A stretch of 64,000 nt of DNA from Paraflavisolibacter caeni (GTDB lineage: Bacteria > Bacteroidota > Bacteroidia > Chitinophagales > Chitinophagaceae), in NCBI RefSeq assembly GCF_025628885.1, contig NZ_JAOTIF010000014.1, forward strand, positions 62,001-126,000, written 5' to 3'. Numbering within the stretch: position 1 is the stretch's first letter; every line of letters begins with the position of its first letter. The notes under the pieces were generated by a model. That model saw nothing but the letters and a program-made list of their open reading frames with translations, was not told where the DNA came from and did not search any database. A program made the translations under genes and the position numbers. This document shows, one piece after another, positions 44,335 through 53,034 of the stretch.

Positions 44335-44682
44335 TGGCATTTTCCTACTGGCTACCTGGCACATGAACCAGCCAATGATAATGGGACAATTTCACCAACT
44401 GCTGCTTTATCATCTTTCCCCTACACACCAACAGAATCCATGAAAGCACTGAAATTCTTTTATTACAAACTGGGTGATAAGATATGGAAGCAATACGGCT
44501 TCGTGGATGCATTCAACCTGGGTATTCCCTGGTTTGCAGATTCGTTTCTAGCCATTGACCAGGGGCCAATTATTGTAATGATTGAAAACTACCGAAGCGG
44601 TTTGTTATGGAATCTTTTTTTGAGTTGCCCGGAAATAAAAAAAGGTTTAAAGGATCTAGGGTTTCAGAGTCCGCATCTGTAG
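44335..44682 (+). pseudogene. C-terminal remnant of a glycoamylase/GH144-type glucanase
   Basis: The frame from the stop at 44332 to the stop at 44682 encodes about 115 residues that match the end of the glycoamylase-like (PF10091) family, which includes GH144 endo-beta-1,2-glucanases: GYLAHEP, PTAALSSFPYTP, YGFVDAFNL and AIDQGPIIVMIENYR. Full members are roughly 400-500 residues, so the catalytic N-terminal three-quarters is missing. An ATG inside the remnant (44440) would give an 80-residue protein, but family similarity runs in frame upstream of it, so this is a truncated gene. It shows that the Sus-like locus once carried a beta-glucan-degrading enzyme. Confidence 0.75.
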
Positions 44683-44695
44683 ACCTCTTTGCCGC

Positions 44696-46741
44696 CTAAT
44701 AATTATTTCCCTTACGCATCATGATCGTAATGAGTACACAAAGCCCAAGCACTAAGTAAAGTGATGTATAATGACTTGAGAATGCGCTAGTGGTAGTACC
44801 TGCAACAGAACTATCTTCAATAGTTTGAGTAAGCCGGTAGCCAATCGACTCATCTACTTTTTTCATACTGGCCAAAAATGCTTTTGTTTCCTCAGGCAGC
44901 ACATGGTCTTTCAGGTTCTCATACTCATATTTCAATAATACACGACTTCCTATGCAATTATAGGCATAGTTTAAAACGAAACCAGGGCCGTTAATCTTTT
45001 CAGAAGATTCTTCTGTTTTCCAGGCTTCAGGTAAATTAACTTCAATGTCCTCATGGTAATGAGCAGGAAAAACAAGATCAAATGGCATTTTTCGTGGTTC
45101 CTCCTTTGGTTTTCGTATGACACCATTGATGACAAATGGCTCGAAAGATGCCTTTTTAAAACTATTGGACGCTCCCCAGAAATCGTTTATTGTGTAATAC
45201 TCAATGGTCGTAAATGATCCATCTTGCTCATTATCGATATATGATAAGCTGTCAGCGTTGATCTTTTCAAAGTAATCACTATAAAAATCCAAGTAGTCCT
45301 TTTTCTTCTCATATAGACTTGTGCTTTGAAAATCACTCCTAACATCATCAGCATAAGAGCCGGTGTACATCGTATTGACCACCAACCGGGCAGTGCCGGC
45401 CATCGTCAATACATTGAATACTTCTTTTACGTTCACCATTCCCTTCTCCTGTAAGGGAATGGAAGTGATGCTGGTGGTCGTATCAGTAATGACTAAGCCT
45501 GCCTGGTAGTCAGGAAAAGAAATATCCTGAAGCCTTCCTCTTTGGTAAGAAATTGTAGGATCAAAAAAGTAAATGGCCCCATTTAGCACCACTCTTACAG
45601 TTACATGATCAAAGGCTTTGGGCGAAGGCAGCCAATTACCCACAGTTTTTTTAAAGGATGTATTGATGAACACGGGGCTAGCGTCTATACCCATGCCCCT
45701 TAACAAGCAGCAAAGCAAATAAGATTTATCCTTACAATCGCCAAAGCGTTGTACCAGAACTTGCCCCGGGTCATGTGGCCTATGAGAATTGGGACCTACC
45801 TCAACTCCCATGTAACGAACTTCATCCTGTACAAGGCGCAAAGCAGTTAATATGCGTCCCTCCGGAGTTACATCCTTCTTCTTGATCTCTTCAAGCGTAT
45901 TCTTCATTTCAGGAGATAAAGGGAAATGGACAGGATATAAGTTAAGGGCCCAGTCACTAACCTCCTTCCAGCTTTTAAATTCACTAACCATGACAGTTGG
46001 ATAAGCATCGTACCAGGAAGGCAAATGATCCTCTACATGTAAGGAGGGAACATTAGCCAGCTTCCATTCATAAGTTGTCTCGTTTGCGGAAGTAGTGACA
46101 GCAGGAGATAGGGAGACCTGGTTGTTCTTAATGAACAGATTCCTGTTCTTTGGACTCACCAGTTTGTAATACAACTGGTATACGGGTACAGAAAATCTTG
46201 TATCATATACATCAGCATATTTACCACTAAAGATAGGGTTCATGCCTTTAATCGTATAACTATACTCAATAATATCGCCCTTCCTGACATCATCCAATAA
46301 CAGAACAGCAGTGAGTGAACCATCATAAATAAATCTGTCCAACTCTTTTTCCTTCTGTATGATCTTGATTTTAGATAAGTGCAGTTTATTGATTGAATTA
46401 GCTCCGCGGATGATCCGGATACTATGAAAACATAAATCCTGGTAGGAAGGATCGAAGTTCACGGAGAGCTCTGAGCTGTTTTGTACGCCAGCTTCTGAAA
46501 GTATCTTAATACCAACCTTGTAATAAGATGCTGAATGGATCAGAGAAACCTGTTTTTCATAAACAAGATCCACATAACCGTTATCAGCCTCATGATCCAG
46601 GTTACGAACGGTATAATCAACAGTATTCTGTGTAATCCAGTTAGGAGCACTCTCAACTTTTGGTTGCCCTTTTTGAGCACGCAATGCTACAAAAGGCAAT
46701 AGCATAAACAAGTTGAGCAGTATAATAGAAGTCAGTTTCAT
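44696..46741 (-). CDS. DUF3857/transglutaminase-like exported protein
   Basis: A 681-residue protein with signal peptide (LLPFVALRAQ), N-terminal DUF3857 domain (about 50-220, YYKVGIKILSEAGVQ, GDIIEYSYTIKGMNPIF), a transglutaminase core (about 285-400) and a C-terminal transmembrane segment (SLYLVLGLCVLITIMM). The Cys-His-Asp triad is readable: Cys in RFGDCKDKSYLL, His in FDHVTVRV and Asp in YFFDPTI. It is thus an anchored periplasmic protein that may be an active transamidase or peptidase. It is convergent with the glucanase remnant, 13 bp apart. The role is unknown. Confidence 0.88.
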   Translation of the reverse strand: MKLTSIILLNLFMLLPFVALRAQKGQPKVESAPNWITQNTVDYTVRNLDHEADNGYVDLVYEKQVSLIHSASYYKVGIKILSEAGVQNSSELSVNFDPSYQDLCFHSIRIIRGANSINKLHLSKIKIIQKEKELDRFIYDGSLTAVLLLDDVRKGDIIEYSYTIKGMNPIFSGKYADVYDTRFSVPVYQLYYKLVSPKNRNLFIKNNQVSLSPAVTTSANETTYEWKLANVPSLHVEDHLPSWYDAYPTVMVSEFKSWKEVSDWALNLYPVHFPLSPEMKNTLEEIKKKDVTPEGRILTALRLVQDEVRYMGVEVGPNSHRPHDPGQVLVQRFGDCKDKSYLLCCLLRGMGIDASPVFINTSFKKTVGNWLPSPKAFDHVTVRVVLNGAIYFFDPTISYQRGRLQDISFPDYQAGLVITDTTTSITSIPLQEKGMVNVKEVFNVLTMAGTARLVVNTMYTGSYADDVRSDFQSTSLYEKKKDYLDFYSDYFEKINADSLSYIDNEQDGSFTTIEYYTINDFWGASNSFKKASFEPFVINGVIRKPKEEPRKMPFDLVFPAHYHEDIEVNLPEAWKTEESSEKINGPGFVLNYAYNCIGSRVLLKYEYENLKDHVLPEETKAFLASMKKVDESIGYRLTQTIEDSSVAGTTTSAFSSHYTSLYLVLGLCVLITIMMRKGNNY

Positions 46742-46899
46742 GGTTGCATGTAATTAGCACCACAAATTATAACCTTTTAATGATTCCTTCCAAAAAGGCC
46801 CAGGACAAACCACTTACTGCAATCCCGTGAAATAATCTTGTATTTTCTCACTACATTAGTACGCGCCAAAACAATTGTTTACTTAATAACGCAAATACA

Positions 46900-48102
46900 A
46901 TGACCTTAACTGCTGCGGCTCCTTACAGCAAGCCCCACCAAACCTCTATTGTCAAAATTCCCCGTATTGAAGTAGTTGACGCACTGCGCGGATTTGCCAT
47001 CTTCGCCATCATGCTGCTGCATAACCTGGAGCATTTTGACTTCTATTATTTTCCTCAGCATCTTCCTGCCTGGGTAAAAGCAATTGATAAAGGGATATGG
47101 GACTCTATCTTCTTCCTGTTTGCAGGTAAGGCATATGCCATATTTGCCCTTCTCTTTGGCTTTACTTTCTTCATTCAGATGGAGAACCAAGCTAAAAAAG
47201 GCGTTGATTTTCGATTAAGATTTGTTTGGCGGCTCTTCCTGTTAATGATCTTCGGATGTATCAACGCATTATTCTATGAAGGCGATATTCTTTCTTTTTA
47301 TGCATTACTGGGTGTTATCCTGGTGCCGGTAGGTAAATGGAACAATAAAGCATTACTGATCACAGCAATCATTCTTCTGCTCCAGCCCGTAGAGTGGATC
47401 AATGTCATCAACATACTAAATACACCAGGCTATGTTATTCCCAAGAACTTATCAGACCAGTATTTTTCACAGGTTGGACAATTCATGGCGGGTAGTTCTT
47501 TCTGGAAATTGATAAAAGGCAACTTCCTGGTGGGAAGACCAGCAGTATTCTTCTGGTCCTGGGAAAATGGCAGATTCTTTCAAACGCCAGCCCTGTTTTT
47601 GCTGGGAATGCTGCTGGGCAGGCAAAGGCGCTTTCTTGCATCTGAACAGAATGCTCAATTTTGGAAGAAGATACTGATGATTGCTGCAGTATCATTCATA
47701 CCCCTCTTTTACTTAAAAGGATCTATGCATCAATTCGTTGCAACTGAAGCGCTGGCCAAAAAACTAAGCATGATCATTACAACCTGGTCAAACTTTGCTT
47801 TTATGATGGTTTTGGTGTCCTCCTTTGTTTATTTGTACACTAAAAATGCAGCAAAGCGGGTATTGAATACATTTGCCCCCCTGGGACGCATGAGCCTCAC
47901 CAATTACATTGTTCAATCTATACTGGGAACTTTAGTATACTATGGCTATGGATTAGGATTGTACCAATACACAGGCGCCACCTATTGCCTGTTAATAGGA
48001 ATCCTGTTGTTTACACTTCAATTATTCTTTTGCCGCTGGTGGCTGAGCCGGCACAAGCAAGGTCCACTGGAAAACCTCTGGCACCGAGCCACATGGCTTT
48101 AA
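46900..48102 (+). CDS. DUF418 (YeiB-like) membrane protein
   Basis: A 400-residue multi-pass protein. VDALRGFAIFAIMLLHN at the first helix is the shared signature of the DUF418/acyltransferase-3-like families, and the C-terminal DUF418 block is present (MSLTNYIVQSILGTLVYY, FFCRWWLSRHKQGPLENLWH). About ten transmembrane helices. Related proteins are predicted membrane acyltransferases or transporters, but none is well characterised. It stands alone, convergent with the porin gene. Confidence 0.88.
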   Translation: MTLTAAAPYSKPHQTSIVKIPRIEVVDALRGFAIFAIMLLHNLEHFDFYYFPQHLPAWVKAIDKGIWDSIFFLFAGKAYAIFALLFGFTFFIQMENQAKKGVDFRLRFVWRLFLLMIFGCINALFYEGDILSFYALLGVILVPVGKWNNKALLITAIILLLQPVEWINVINILNTPGYVIPKNLSDQYFSQVGQFMAGSSFWKLIKGNFLVGRPAVFFWSWENGRFFQTPALFLLGMLLGRQRRFLASEQNAQFWKKILMIAAVSFIPLFYLKGSMHQFVATEALAKKLSMIITTWSNFAFMMVLVSSFVYLYTKNAAKRVLNTFAPLGRMSLTNYIVQSILGTLVYYGYGLGLYQYTGATYCLLIGILLFTLQLFFCRWWLSRHKQGPLENLWHRATWL

Positions 48103-48113
48103 AATAATACGTA

Positions 48114-49526
48114 TTAGAAGCCGACAACTGCTTCAATAACATATCCATCGAACTGTCCTCCGGCACGATAGTCGGAGGATGGAAAGTCCTCGTAATTTTG
48201 AACGACATACTCTGCCTTAAGCAATACATTCCGGGTCACAAACCAGCCCCCCGCGAAAGCCAGGCGGTTTACATTTATTTTAGTAGTTATTCCTGACAAT
48301 TCTGCATCCACACTGTTGTAACGGGCTCCTAGGTAAATACTTTCAGCTTTGCCAAACCTGTACAAGCCTTCTAAAGCATATTGGTCTGCGTCTCTCTCGG
48401 TTTTTTCATTTTTTGTCCGGCCTTCCGCATTTTCATAAGTACCAAAAAATTCAAAGCCCTTGAATTTAAGAAAGCCATTCACCATAATGGATTGAACCTT
48501 CTTGGAAAATGCGGGGTTTAAGCGGCCAGAGAACGCTATACTTGTAGAAGCCTGCTGTGTAGCCTGAGGTGTCCCGGCATTGGTTACCCATTTCTCCATT
48601 ACGTTTTGATAGTTAGACCCTGCACGGTCTCCCCCATATAAGGTCAGCCCACTCGCAGGTGAACTGGAGTTGTAGTATATACTCCCGGACAGCCGGAACC
48701 TCAAATCAGGACTTACTTGTTTATCATAAGCAAGTTTACCAAAAAAGGAAGGATTTTTATCTGTATTTTCGTCTGCAGATGTAGCAATAACAGTATCCAC
48801 ATTTCCCTTGAGCATACCGTTGGTAATACCACCCATGGCAAGCCATCCATTTTTTTGGACATACACTTCACCGCCAATTTCTGTAGTAAACGCGTCCATA
48901 ATGTAATTGTCCATAAAGGGATTATACAAAGTTTGGCCACCATCAGAACGACGGAAGTGCTGATCTCCATAATTGATTTCCATATGCCCCACCTTAATCG
49001 TTGTAATCTTCATCAGGTTGGTCCAGAACTCACCTTTGAATGGCAGCTTATCAAACTGGATATATCCTCCTTTTACCCATGTTTCGTTGTGGTGACGGGT
49101 GGACAGATATGTGGTGAGATTTAAGCGGATACCGTCCCCTAACTGGAAATCTGTAAAAAGATTGGCCATAGCCGTCATGAAACCCGCAGTAATGGGATAT
49201 AACTTGTTAGCACCTGCAGTGGAAACACTGGTTCCCCCATTATTATCGGCGTCAGGATTTTCATGATTAATACCCTGGAACTGTTGAGTAAACCCAGCTC
49301 CAAAACGTACTCTGGGTCCTGAATAAGGGATAGTATCTGCCATCTTATTGGTTTCAAAAACATTGATACCCCTTTTGTCATAAGGCCTCCAGTAAGAAGG
49401 TCGCAGGTAAATCTCCCTATCGGGAGTTTCGTCTATGTTTTCCGTCTGTGCATTGACTACAAACGGTAGAGCACAAGCAGTCATTAAAGCCAACTTTATC
49501 GTGCTCGCGATAGTAAACTTTTTCAT
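48114..49526 (-). CDS. Outer-membrane porin-like protein
   Basis: A 470-residue protein with signal peptide (LPFVVNAQ). The body has regularly spaced amphipathic strands and ends GYVIEAVVGF, with the terminal Phe typical of barrel insertion. It resembles Bacteroidota porins with 16-18 strands, such as the OprP/phosphate-selective class, but substrate is not clear. It follows a YceI gene by 36 bp on the same strand, so the two are likely co-expressed. Confidence 0.75.
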   Translation of the reverse strand: MKKFTIASTIKLALMTACALPFVVNAQTENIDETPDREIYLRPSYWRPYDKRGINVFETNKMADTIPYSGPRVRFGAGFTQQFQGINHENPDADNNGGTSVSTAGANKLYPITAGFMTAMANLFTDFQLGDGIRLNLTTYLSTRHHNETWVKGGYIQFDKLPFKGEFWTNLMKITTIKVGHMEINYGDQHFRRSDGGQTLYNPFMDNYIMDAFTTEIGGEVYVQKNGWLAMGGITNGMLKGNVDTVIATSADENTDKNPSFFGKLAYDKQVSPDLRFRLSGSIYYNSSSPASGLTLYGGDRAGSNYQNVMEKWVTNAGTPQATQQASTSIAFSGRLNPAFSKKVQSIMVNGFLKFKGFEFFGTYENAEGRTKNEKTERDADQYALEGLYRFGKAESIYLGARYNSVDAELSGITTKINVNRLAFAGGWFVTRNVLLKAEYVVQNYEDFPSSDYRAGGQFDGYVIEAVVGF

Positions 49527-49562
49527 TTGTAGTGATTTGGTTTAAAGTATAGTTGATGTTAC

Positions 49563-50165
49563 TTATTTACTGGTCAATTTCAGATCGTAAGAAATAGTAA
49601 GGTCATTTCCTGTTTTGATGGTACCAAGCATAGCTGTGGGTGGCGTTACTTTGTAATCCGTCATTTTGATTTTTTTAGAACCGGTTACTGTAATACTTCG
49701 ATCACCATTAAGCTTAGCAGTGCCCACCACATCCGTTTCCTGGATAGTACCGGCAATACTTAGCTTACCCTTCGTTTTGATAGTAAATGTATTAGCATTG
49801 ACCGGTTCTACAGTTGCAGAAGAGACAGTATAAGTAATATTGGCATGCTTATCTGTCTTAAGCGCTTTGTAGGTATTGTTATCCATTCCACTATGCTCGC
49901 TCTTTAAACTTTTTGCAGGAACAGAAAAGGATAGAGCAGACAAGCCTGTGATCTTATGATCACTGCTGATGACAAAAGTTGCAGCAGCACTGCCTTTAGC
50001 TGATTTTTCTGTCCAATCGTGTAAAGAAGAGGTGCCGGAAATCGTAACGTTTGCGCTTGAGGATTGATAATTTGTCTGCGCAAATAAAAAGGTTGGCAAA
50101 TAGGTGAAAGCAAGCAGAACAATAACAAAGAACTTGCTTGTACCCAATAGTTCTTCGCTTCTCAT
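49563..50165 (-). CDS. YceI-family periplasmic protein (second copy)
   Basis: A 200-residue YceI homologue with a hydrophobic secretion signal (FFVIVLLAFTYLPTFLFAQ) and the conserved SSLHDWTEKS, GLSALSFSVPAKSLKSEHSG and KIKMTDYKVTPPTAMLGTIK segments. It differs strongly from the copy at 36807. It lies upstream of the porin gene on the same strand, and a -7 element is found 23 bp before its start. A ligand-carrier role for a lipophilic molecule linked to the porin is inferred. Confidence 0.88.
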   Translation of the reverse strand: MRSEELLGTSKFFVIVLLAFTYLPTFLFAQTNYQSSSANVTISGTSSLHDWTEKSAKGSAAATFVISSDHKITGLSALSFSVPAKSLKSEHSGMDNNTYKALKTDKHANITYTVSSATVEPVNANTFTIKTKGKLSIAGTIQETDVVGTAKLNGDRSITVTGSKKIKMTDYKVTPPTAMLGTIKTGNDLTISYDLKLTSK

Positions 50166-50187
50166 AAAAGTCTTTTACATTCTGCCA

Positions 50188-50195
50188 CAAACATA
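50188..50195 (-). promoter_or_regulatory. -7 element (TATGTTTG) of the yceI-porin unit
   Basis: Exact TAnnTTTG on the minus strand, 22 bases from the yceI ATG. No TTG at -33. Confidence 0.4.
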
Positions 50196-50405
50196 TTGCC
50201 ATATTGATTAAATTATAATTTGTTGGCACATTTGTAAATCATCTGTATATAGATAGTTTTTTACAGGACACAGATTCATTTTGTATCTTACTTTATTAAT
50301 CATTTAACTAGAAAGAATAACCGCAGAAATAGGCGCTATCCTCTCATTGAAGAAAGCTTATTACTGAGAGCCTTATATTCGTATGACAAATAATGAACAA
50401 GATAT

Positions 50406-51335
50406 ATGCTGACATCTGCTGAAAAGAAAACAAGGATCGTGGTGATTGGAGTAGGAGCTGTAGGCTCTACAACTGCTTATACCCTGCTGCTCAGGGAGCG
50501 CATGGACGAATTGGTATTGATAGATGCTAATAAGGACAAAGCGATAGGTGATGCGCTTGACATGAACCATGGACTTCCTTTCCTGGGTAAGGCAAAGGTT
50601 TGGGCCGGAACTTATGAGGACTGCCGCGAAGCAGATATCATCATCATCACCGCTGGAGCGGCCCAACGCACAGGCGAGTCAAGGATTGACCTTTTGAAGC
50701 GTAACGTGGCCATCTTCGAAAGCATAACAGACGAAGTTTTGAAATACAATACGGATGGTATCCTGCTCATTGCCAGCAACCCTGTCGATGTAATGAGTTA
50801 TTTTACCTGGAAAAAATCCGGCTGGCCTTTTCGCCGTGTGATTGGCTCAGGCACCCTACTGGATAGCTCCCGCTTTCGTTACCTGATTGGCGATAAACTG
50901 CATATTGACCCGAGGAGTGTACATGCTCACATCATAGGAGAGCATGGCGATTCTGAACTGCCTGTATGGAGCCTTGCCAACATTGCTGGCTCAGAGATCT
51001 TACTAGGCGAAGAAGACAAGCAGGAAATATTTGCCAACACAAGGGATGCAGCTTACCGCATAATAGAAACCAAAGGTGCCACTTTTTATGCCATTGCGCT
51101 GGCTTTAGATCGTATATGTACCGCCATCTTGAGAAATGAGGCCTCTGTGCTCAATGTGTCCGCACTGCTCACTAATTATCACGGCATAAGTGACGTATAT
51201 CTTGGCGTGCCCTGCATCGTAGACCATACAGGTGTACGCGAAGTATTGCCCCTGCAAATAAATTACAATGAAAAGCAATTACTAAATAAGTCGGCAGAGA
51301 AACTCAAGGGCATTATAGAATCTATTTCATTATAA
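50406..51335 (+). CDS. ldh: L-lactate dehydrogenase
   Basis: A 309-residue NAD-dependent 2-hydroxyacid dehydrogenase of the lactate/malate family. The NAD fold is IGVGAVGSTTAY. The active-site loop reads AGAAQRTGESRIDLL, where Gln87 (LDH) instead of Arg (MDH) marks a lactate enzyme and Arg93 is catalytic. His180 is in GEHGDSE and Arg156 is in LDSSRFR. It catalyses lactate/pyruvate interconversion. The gene is alone. It is divergent from the yceI-porin unit, with the Nudix gene following 64 bp later on the same strand. Confidence 0.9.
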   Translation: MLTSAEKKTRIVVIGVGAVGSTTAYTLLLRERMDELVLIDANKDKAIGDALDMNHGLPFLGKAKVWAGTYEDCREADIIIITAGAAQRTGESRIDLLKRNVAIFESITDEVLKYNTDGILLIASNPVDVMSYFTWKKSGWPFRRVIGSGTLLDSSRFRYLIGDKLHIDPRSVHAHIIGEHGDSELPVWSLANIAGSEILLGEEDKQEIFANTRDAAYRIIETKGATFYAIALALDRICTAILRNEASVLNVSALLTNYHGISDVYLGVPCIVDHTGVREVLPLQINYNEKQLLNKSAEKLKGIIESISL

Positions 51336-51399
51336 GTTTTTTCATCATCAATATTCAACCAACTATTATAAACTATAGTATGGATTTTATCTTTACCCT

Positions 51400-52023
51400 A
51401 TGACACCTACTGAATTACTTGAAGAGATCAAGCGCCTGAAATCAATTGCAGATGTAGGCCTGCTATATTGCAACAACAACTATGACAAGGAACGCTATTC
51501 AGAACTGAAAGACATCTGCTTTCGCCTTTTGAGCGAACTAAGCGGCCACAGCATAGAAGCATTAAAAGAAACTTTTCCATTAATAAAGGACTATCCCACT
51601 GCTAAAGTCGATATCAGGGCTTTTGTGCTTTCTCCCAATAACAAAATCCTGATGGCCAGGGAAAGCGCTGACGGCAATTGGTCACTGCCAGGCGGGTGGG
51701 CGGACATTGGCCACAGTCCTGCAGAAACTGCTGCAAAAGAGTGCAAAGAAGAAACCGGCATTGATGTTATTCCAAAACGACTACTGGCCGTTTACGATAA
51801 AAGGAAACATCCACACCCTCCGGAGCCACACTATATTTACAAACTGGTTTTTCACTGTGAAGCGGTCTCATCAACCTTAAACAAAGGTTTTGATGTACTG
51901 GATGTAGGCTATTTCGACATCAACAACCTGCCAGAACTTTCAACCGACAGGATCTTGAAAAGCCAGTTGGAACAGCTTTATAAAAAAGTAACAAACTCCG
52001 ATTCCGAAACATATTTTGATTAA
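51400..52023 (+). CDS. Nudix hydrolase with N-terminal helical domain
   Basis: A 207-residue protein. The first 60 residues form the short N-terminal domain of a known Nudix subgroup (PF12535; ELLEEIKRLKSIADVGLLYC). The Nudix box is GWADIGHSPAETAAKECKEE plus TGI, with Lys where Arg is usual. Such enzymes hydrolyse nucleoside diphosphates linked to another moiety, and ADP-sugar or ADP-ribose are possible substrates. It may share an operon with ldh. Confidence 0.88.
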   Translation: MTPTELLEEIKRLKSIADVGLLYCNNNYDKERYSELKDICFRLLSELSGHSIEALKETFPLIKDYPTAKVDIRAFVLSPNNKILMARESADGNWSLPGGWADIGHSPAETAAKECKEETGIDVIPKRLLAVYDKRKHPHPPEPHYIYKLVFHCEAVSSTLNKGFDVLDVGYFDINNLPELSTDRILKSQLEQLYKKVTNSDSETYFD

Positions 52024-52081
52024 AAAAGCTATAATGCAACTCCCAGCCTTGCTGTGCAGCCCTGCCTTTTAAGGCCTTAGC

Positions 52082-52339
52082 TTACTTAATCTCCTCAAAA
52101 TCAATATATTCGCCAACATTGTCAGTATTCAGATCCTTCCCCTTGTTTTGTTGTTGCGTTTGAGTATCTGAACCATTACCCTGTTGTTGGTGCTGGTGCT
52201 GGTTCATCTGCTCGTGCATTGCCCGGAAGCTTTTTTTGACCTGTCTGGTGGTCCGGTAGATAGGAATAATGAAGTTAAATACCAGCCTGTACAGCAGGTA
52301 AATCAGGAAACCATAGAATAAAATGCTAAAAACACTCAT
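52082..52339 (-). CDS. DUF4834 small membrane protein
   Basis: An 85-residue protein with one N-terminal membrane helix (ILFYGFLIYLLYRLVFNFII), a basic juxtamembrane stretch and a Gln/His-rich tail (HEQMNQHQHQQQGNG) ending YIDFEEIK. This matches DUF4834, a Bacteroidota-specific family found next to the rimP-nusA-infB operon in many genomes. It has no known function. An exact -7 element lies right before its start. Confidence 0.75.
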   Translation of the reverse strand: MSVFSILFYGFLIYLLYRLVFNFIIPIYRTTRQVKKSFRAMHEQMNQHQHQQQGNGSDTQTQQQNKGKDLNTDNVGEYIDFEEIK

Positions 52340-52344
52340 TACCC

Positions 52345-52352
52345 CAAAATTA
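52345..52352 (-). promoter_or_regulatory. -7 element (TAATTTTG) just before the DUF4834 gene
   Basis: Exact TAnnTTTG on the minus strand, six bases from the ATG. If used, the transcript would be nearly leaderless. Confidence 0.3.
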
Positions 52353-52377
52353 AAGCACAGACTTTAAGATTTTATAA

Positions 52378-52410
52378 TTTGGAACTTATTTAAAGAATCT
52401 CTTAACTTTG
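52378..52410 (+). promoter_or_regulatory. Promoter of the rimP-nusA-infB operon
   Basis: TTTG (52378-52381), 21 bases, TAACTTTG (52403-52410), a full Bacteroidetes promoter. The predicted start of transcription is about 50 nt before the rimP ATG. Confidence 0.65.
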
Positions 52411-52428
52411 CCTCAGCAATGACTATTA

Positions 52429-52453
52429 GAAGGGAACGGAAATCGTTCCCTTC
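52429..52453 (+). promoter_or_regulatory. Leader hairpin before rimP
   Basis: GAAGGGAACG-gaaat-CGTTCCCTTC, a perfect 10-bp stem with a 5-nt loop in the operon leader. It ends 13 bases before the ATG of rimP and is close enough to affect initiation. It also explains why the upstream in-frame ATG at 52419, which would encode the stem, is unlikely to be the start. Confidence 0.6.
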
Positions 52454-52466
52454 TTCTTTATACAAC

Positions 52467-52937
52467 ATGCAAAAAGAAACTATAATACAGGCTGTTGAAG
52501 AAAAAATGGAACAGCTGTTGGCAGAACACCCTAATCATTTCCTGGTAGAAGTGCGTGTAAAGCCCACCAATAATATTAAGGTTTTTATCGATGCAGATGA
52601 AGGCGTAAACTTATCAGTCCTCATAGACTATAACCGGAAGCTTTACAAAATATTGGAAGCCGACGGCATGTTTCCCGATGGCGACTTTTCCCTAGAGGTC
52701 TCCTCCCCTGGGCTGGATGAACCGCTGAAACTGCGCCGCCAGTACACAAAAAACCTGGGAAGATTTGTAGAAGTTACACTCAACGACAGCACAAAGAAAG
52801 AAGGTAAGCTGATCGAAGCCGCCGAAGACGGCATTATCGTCGAAACTGAGACCGGGAAAGGAAAAAAGAAAGAAGTAAAACAGGAATCTGTTTTATTCAG
52901 TGATATAAAAACAACTAAAATTCAAGTGAAGTTTTAA
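52467..52937 (+). CDS. rimP: Ribosome maturation factor RimP
   Basis: A 156-residue 30S assembly factor. The start at 52467 (MQKETIIQAVEEKMEQLL) fits the family; a longer form would run through the leader hairpin. The RimP core is readable: VEVRVKPTNNIKVFIDADEG, NLSVLIDYNRKL and DFSLEVSSPGLDEPL (RimP signature). The gene is first in the conserved rimP-nusA-infB operon, 97 bp before nusA. Confidence 0.95.
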   Translation: MQKETIIQAVEEKMEQLLAEHPNHFLVEVRVKPTNNIKVFIDADEGVNLSVLIDYNRKLYKILEADGMFPDGDFSLEVSSPGLDEPLKLRRQYTKNLGRFVEVTLNDSTKKEGKLIEAAEDGIIVETETGKGKKKEVKQESVLFSDIKTTKIQVKF

Positions 52938-53034
52938 GCCTAAAGAGCATAAGGCGAAGGCTGCATACTGTAACCATCAATCCGCTCCTAAAGCAAACTA
53001 AATCGTAAATCGTAACTTGTAAATTGTACTTCAT

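Noticed and set aside
50406-51335. Malate dehydrogenase
   Set aside because: The substrate-specificity position is Gln (AAQRTGES), which fits lactate; malate enzymes have Arg there.
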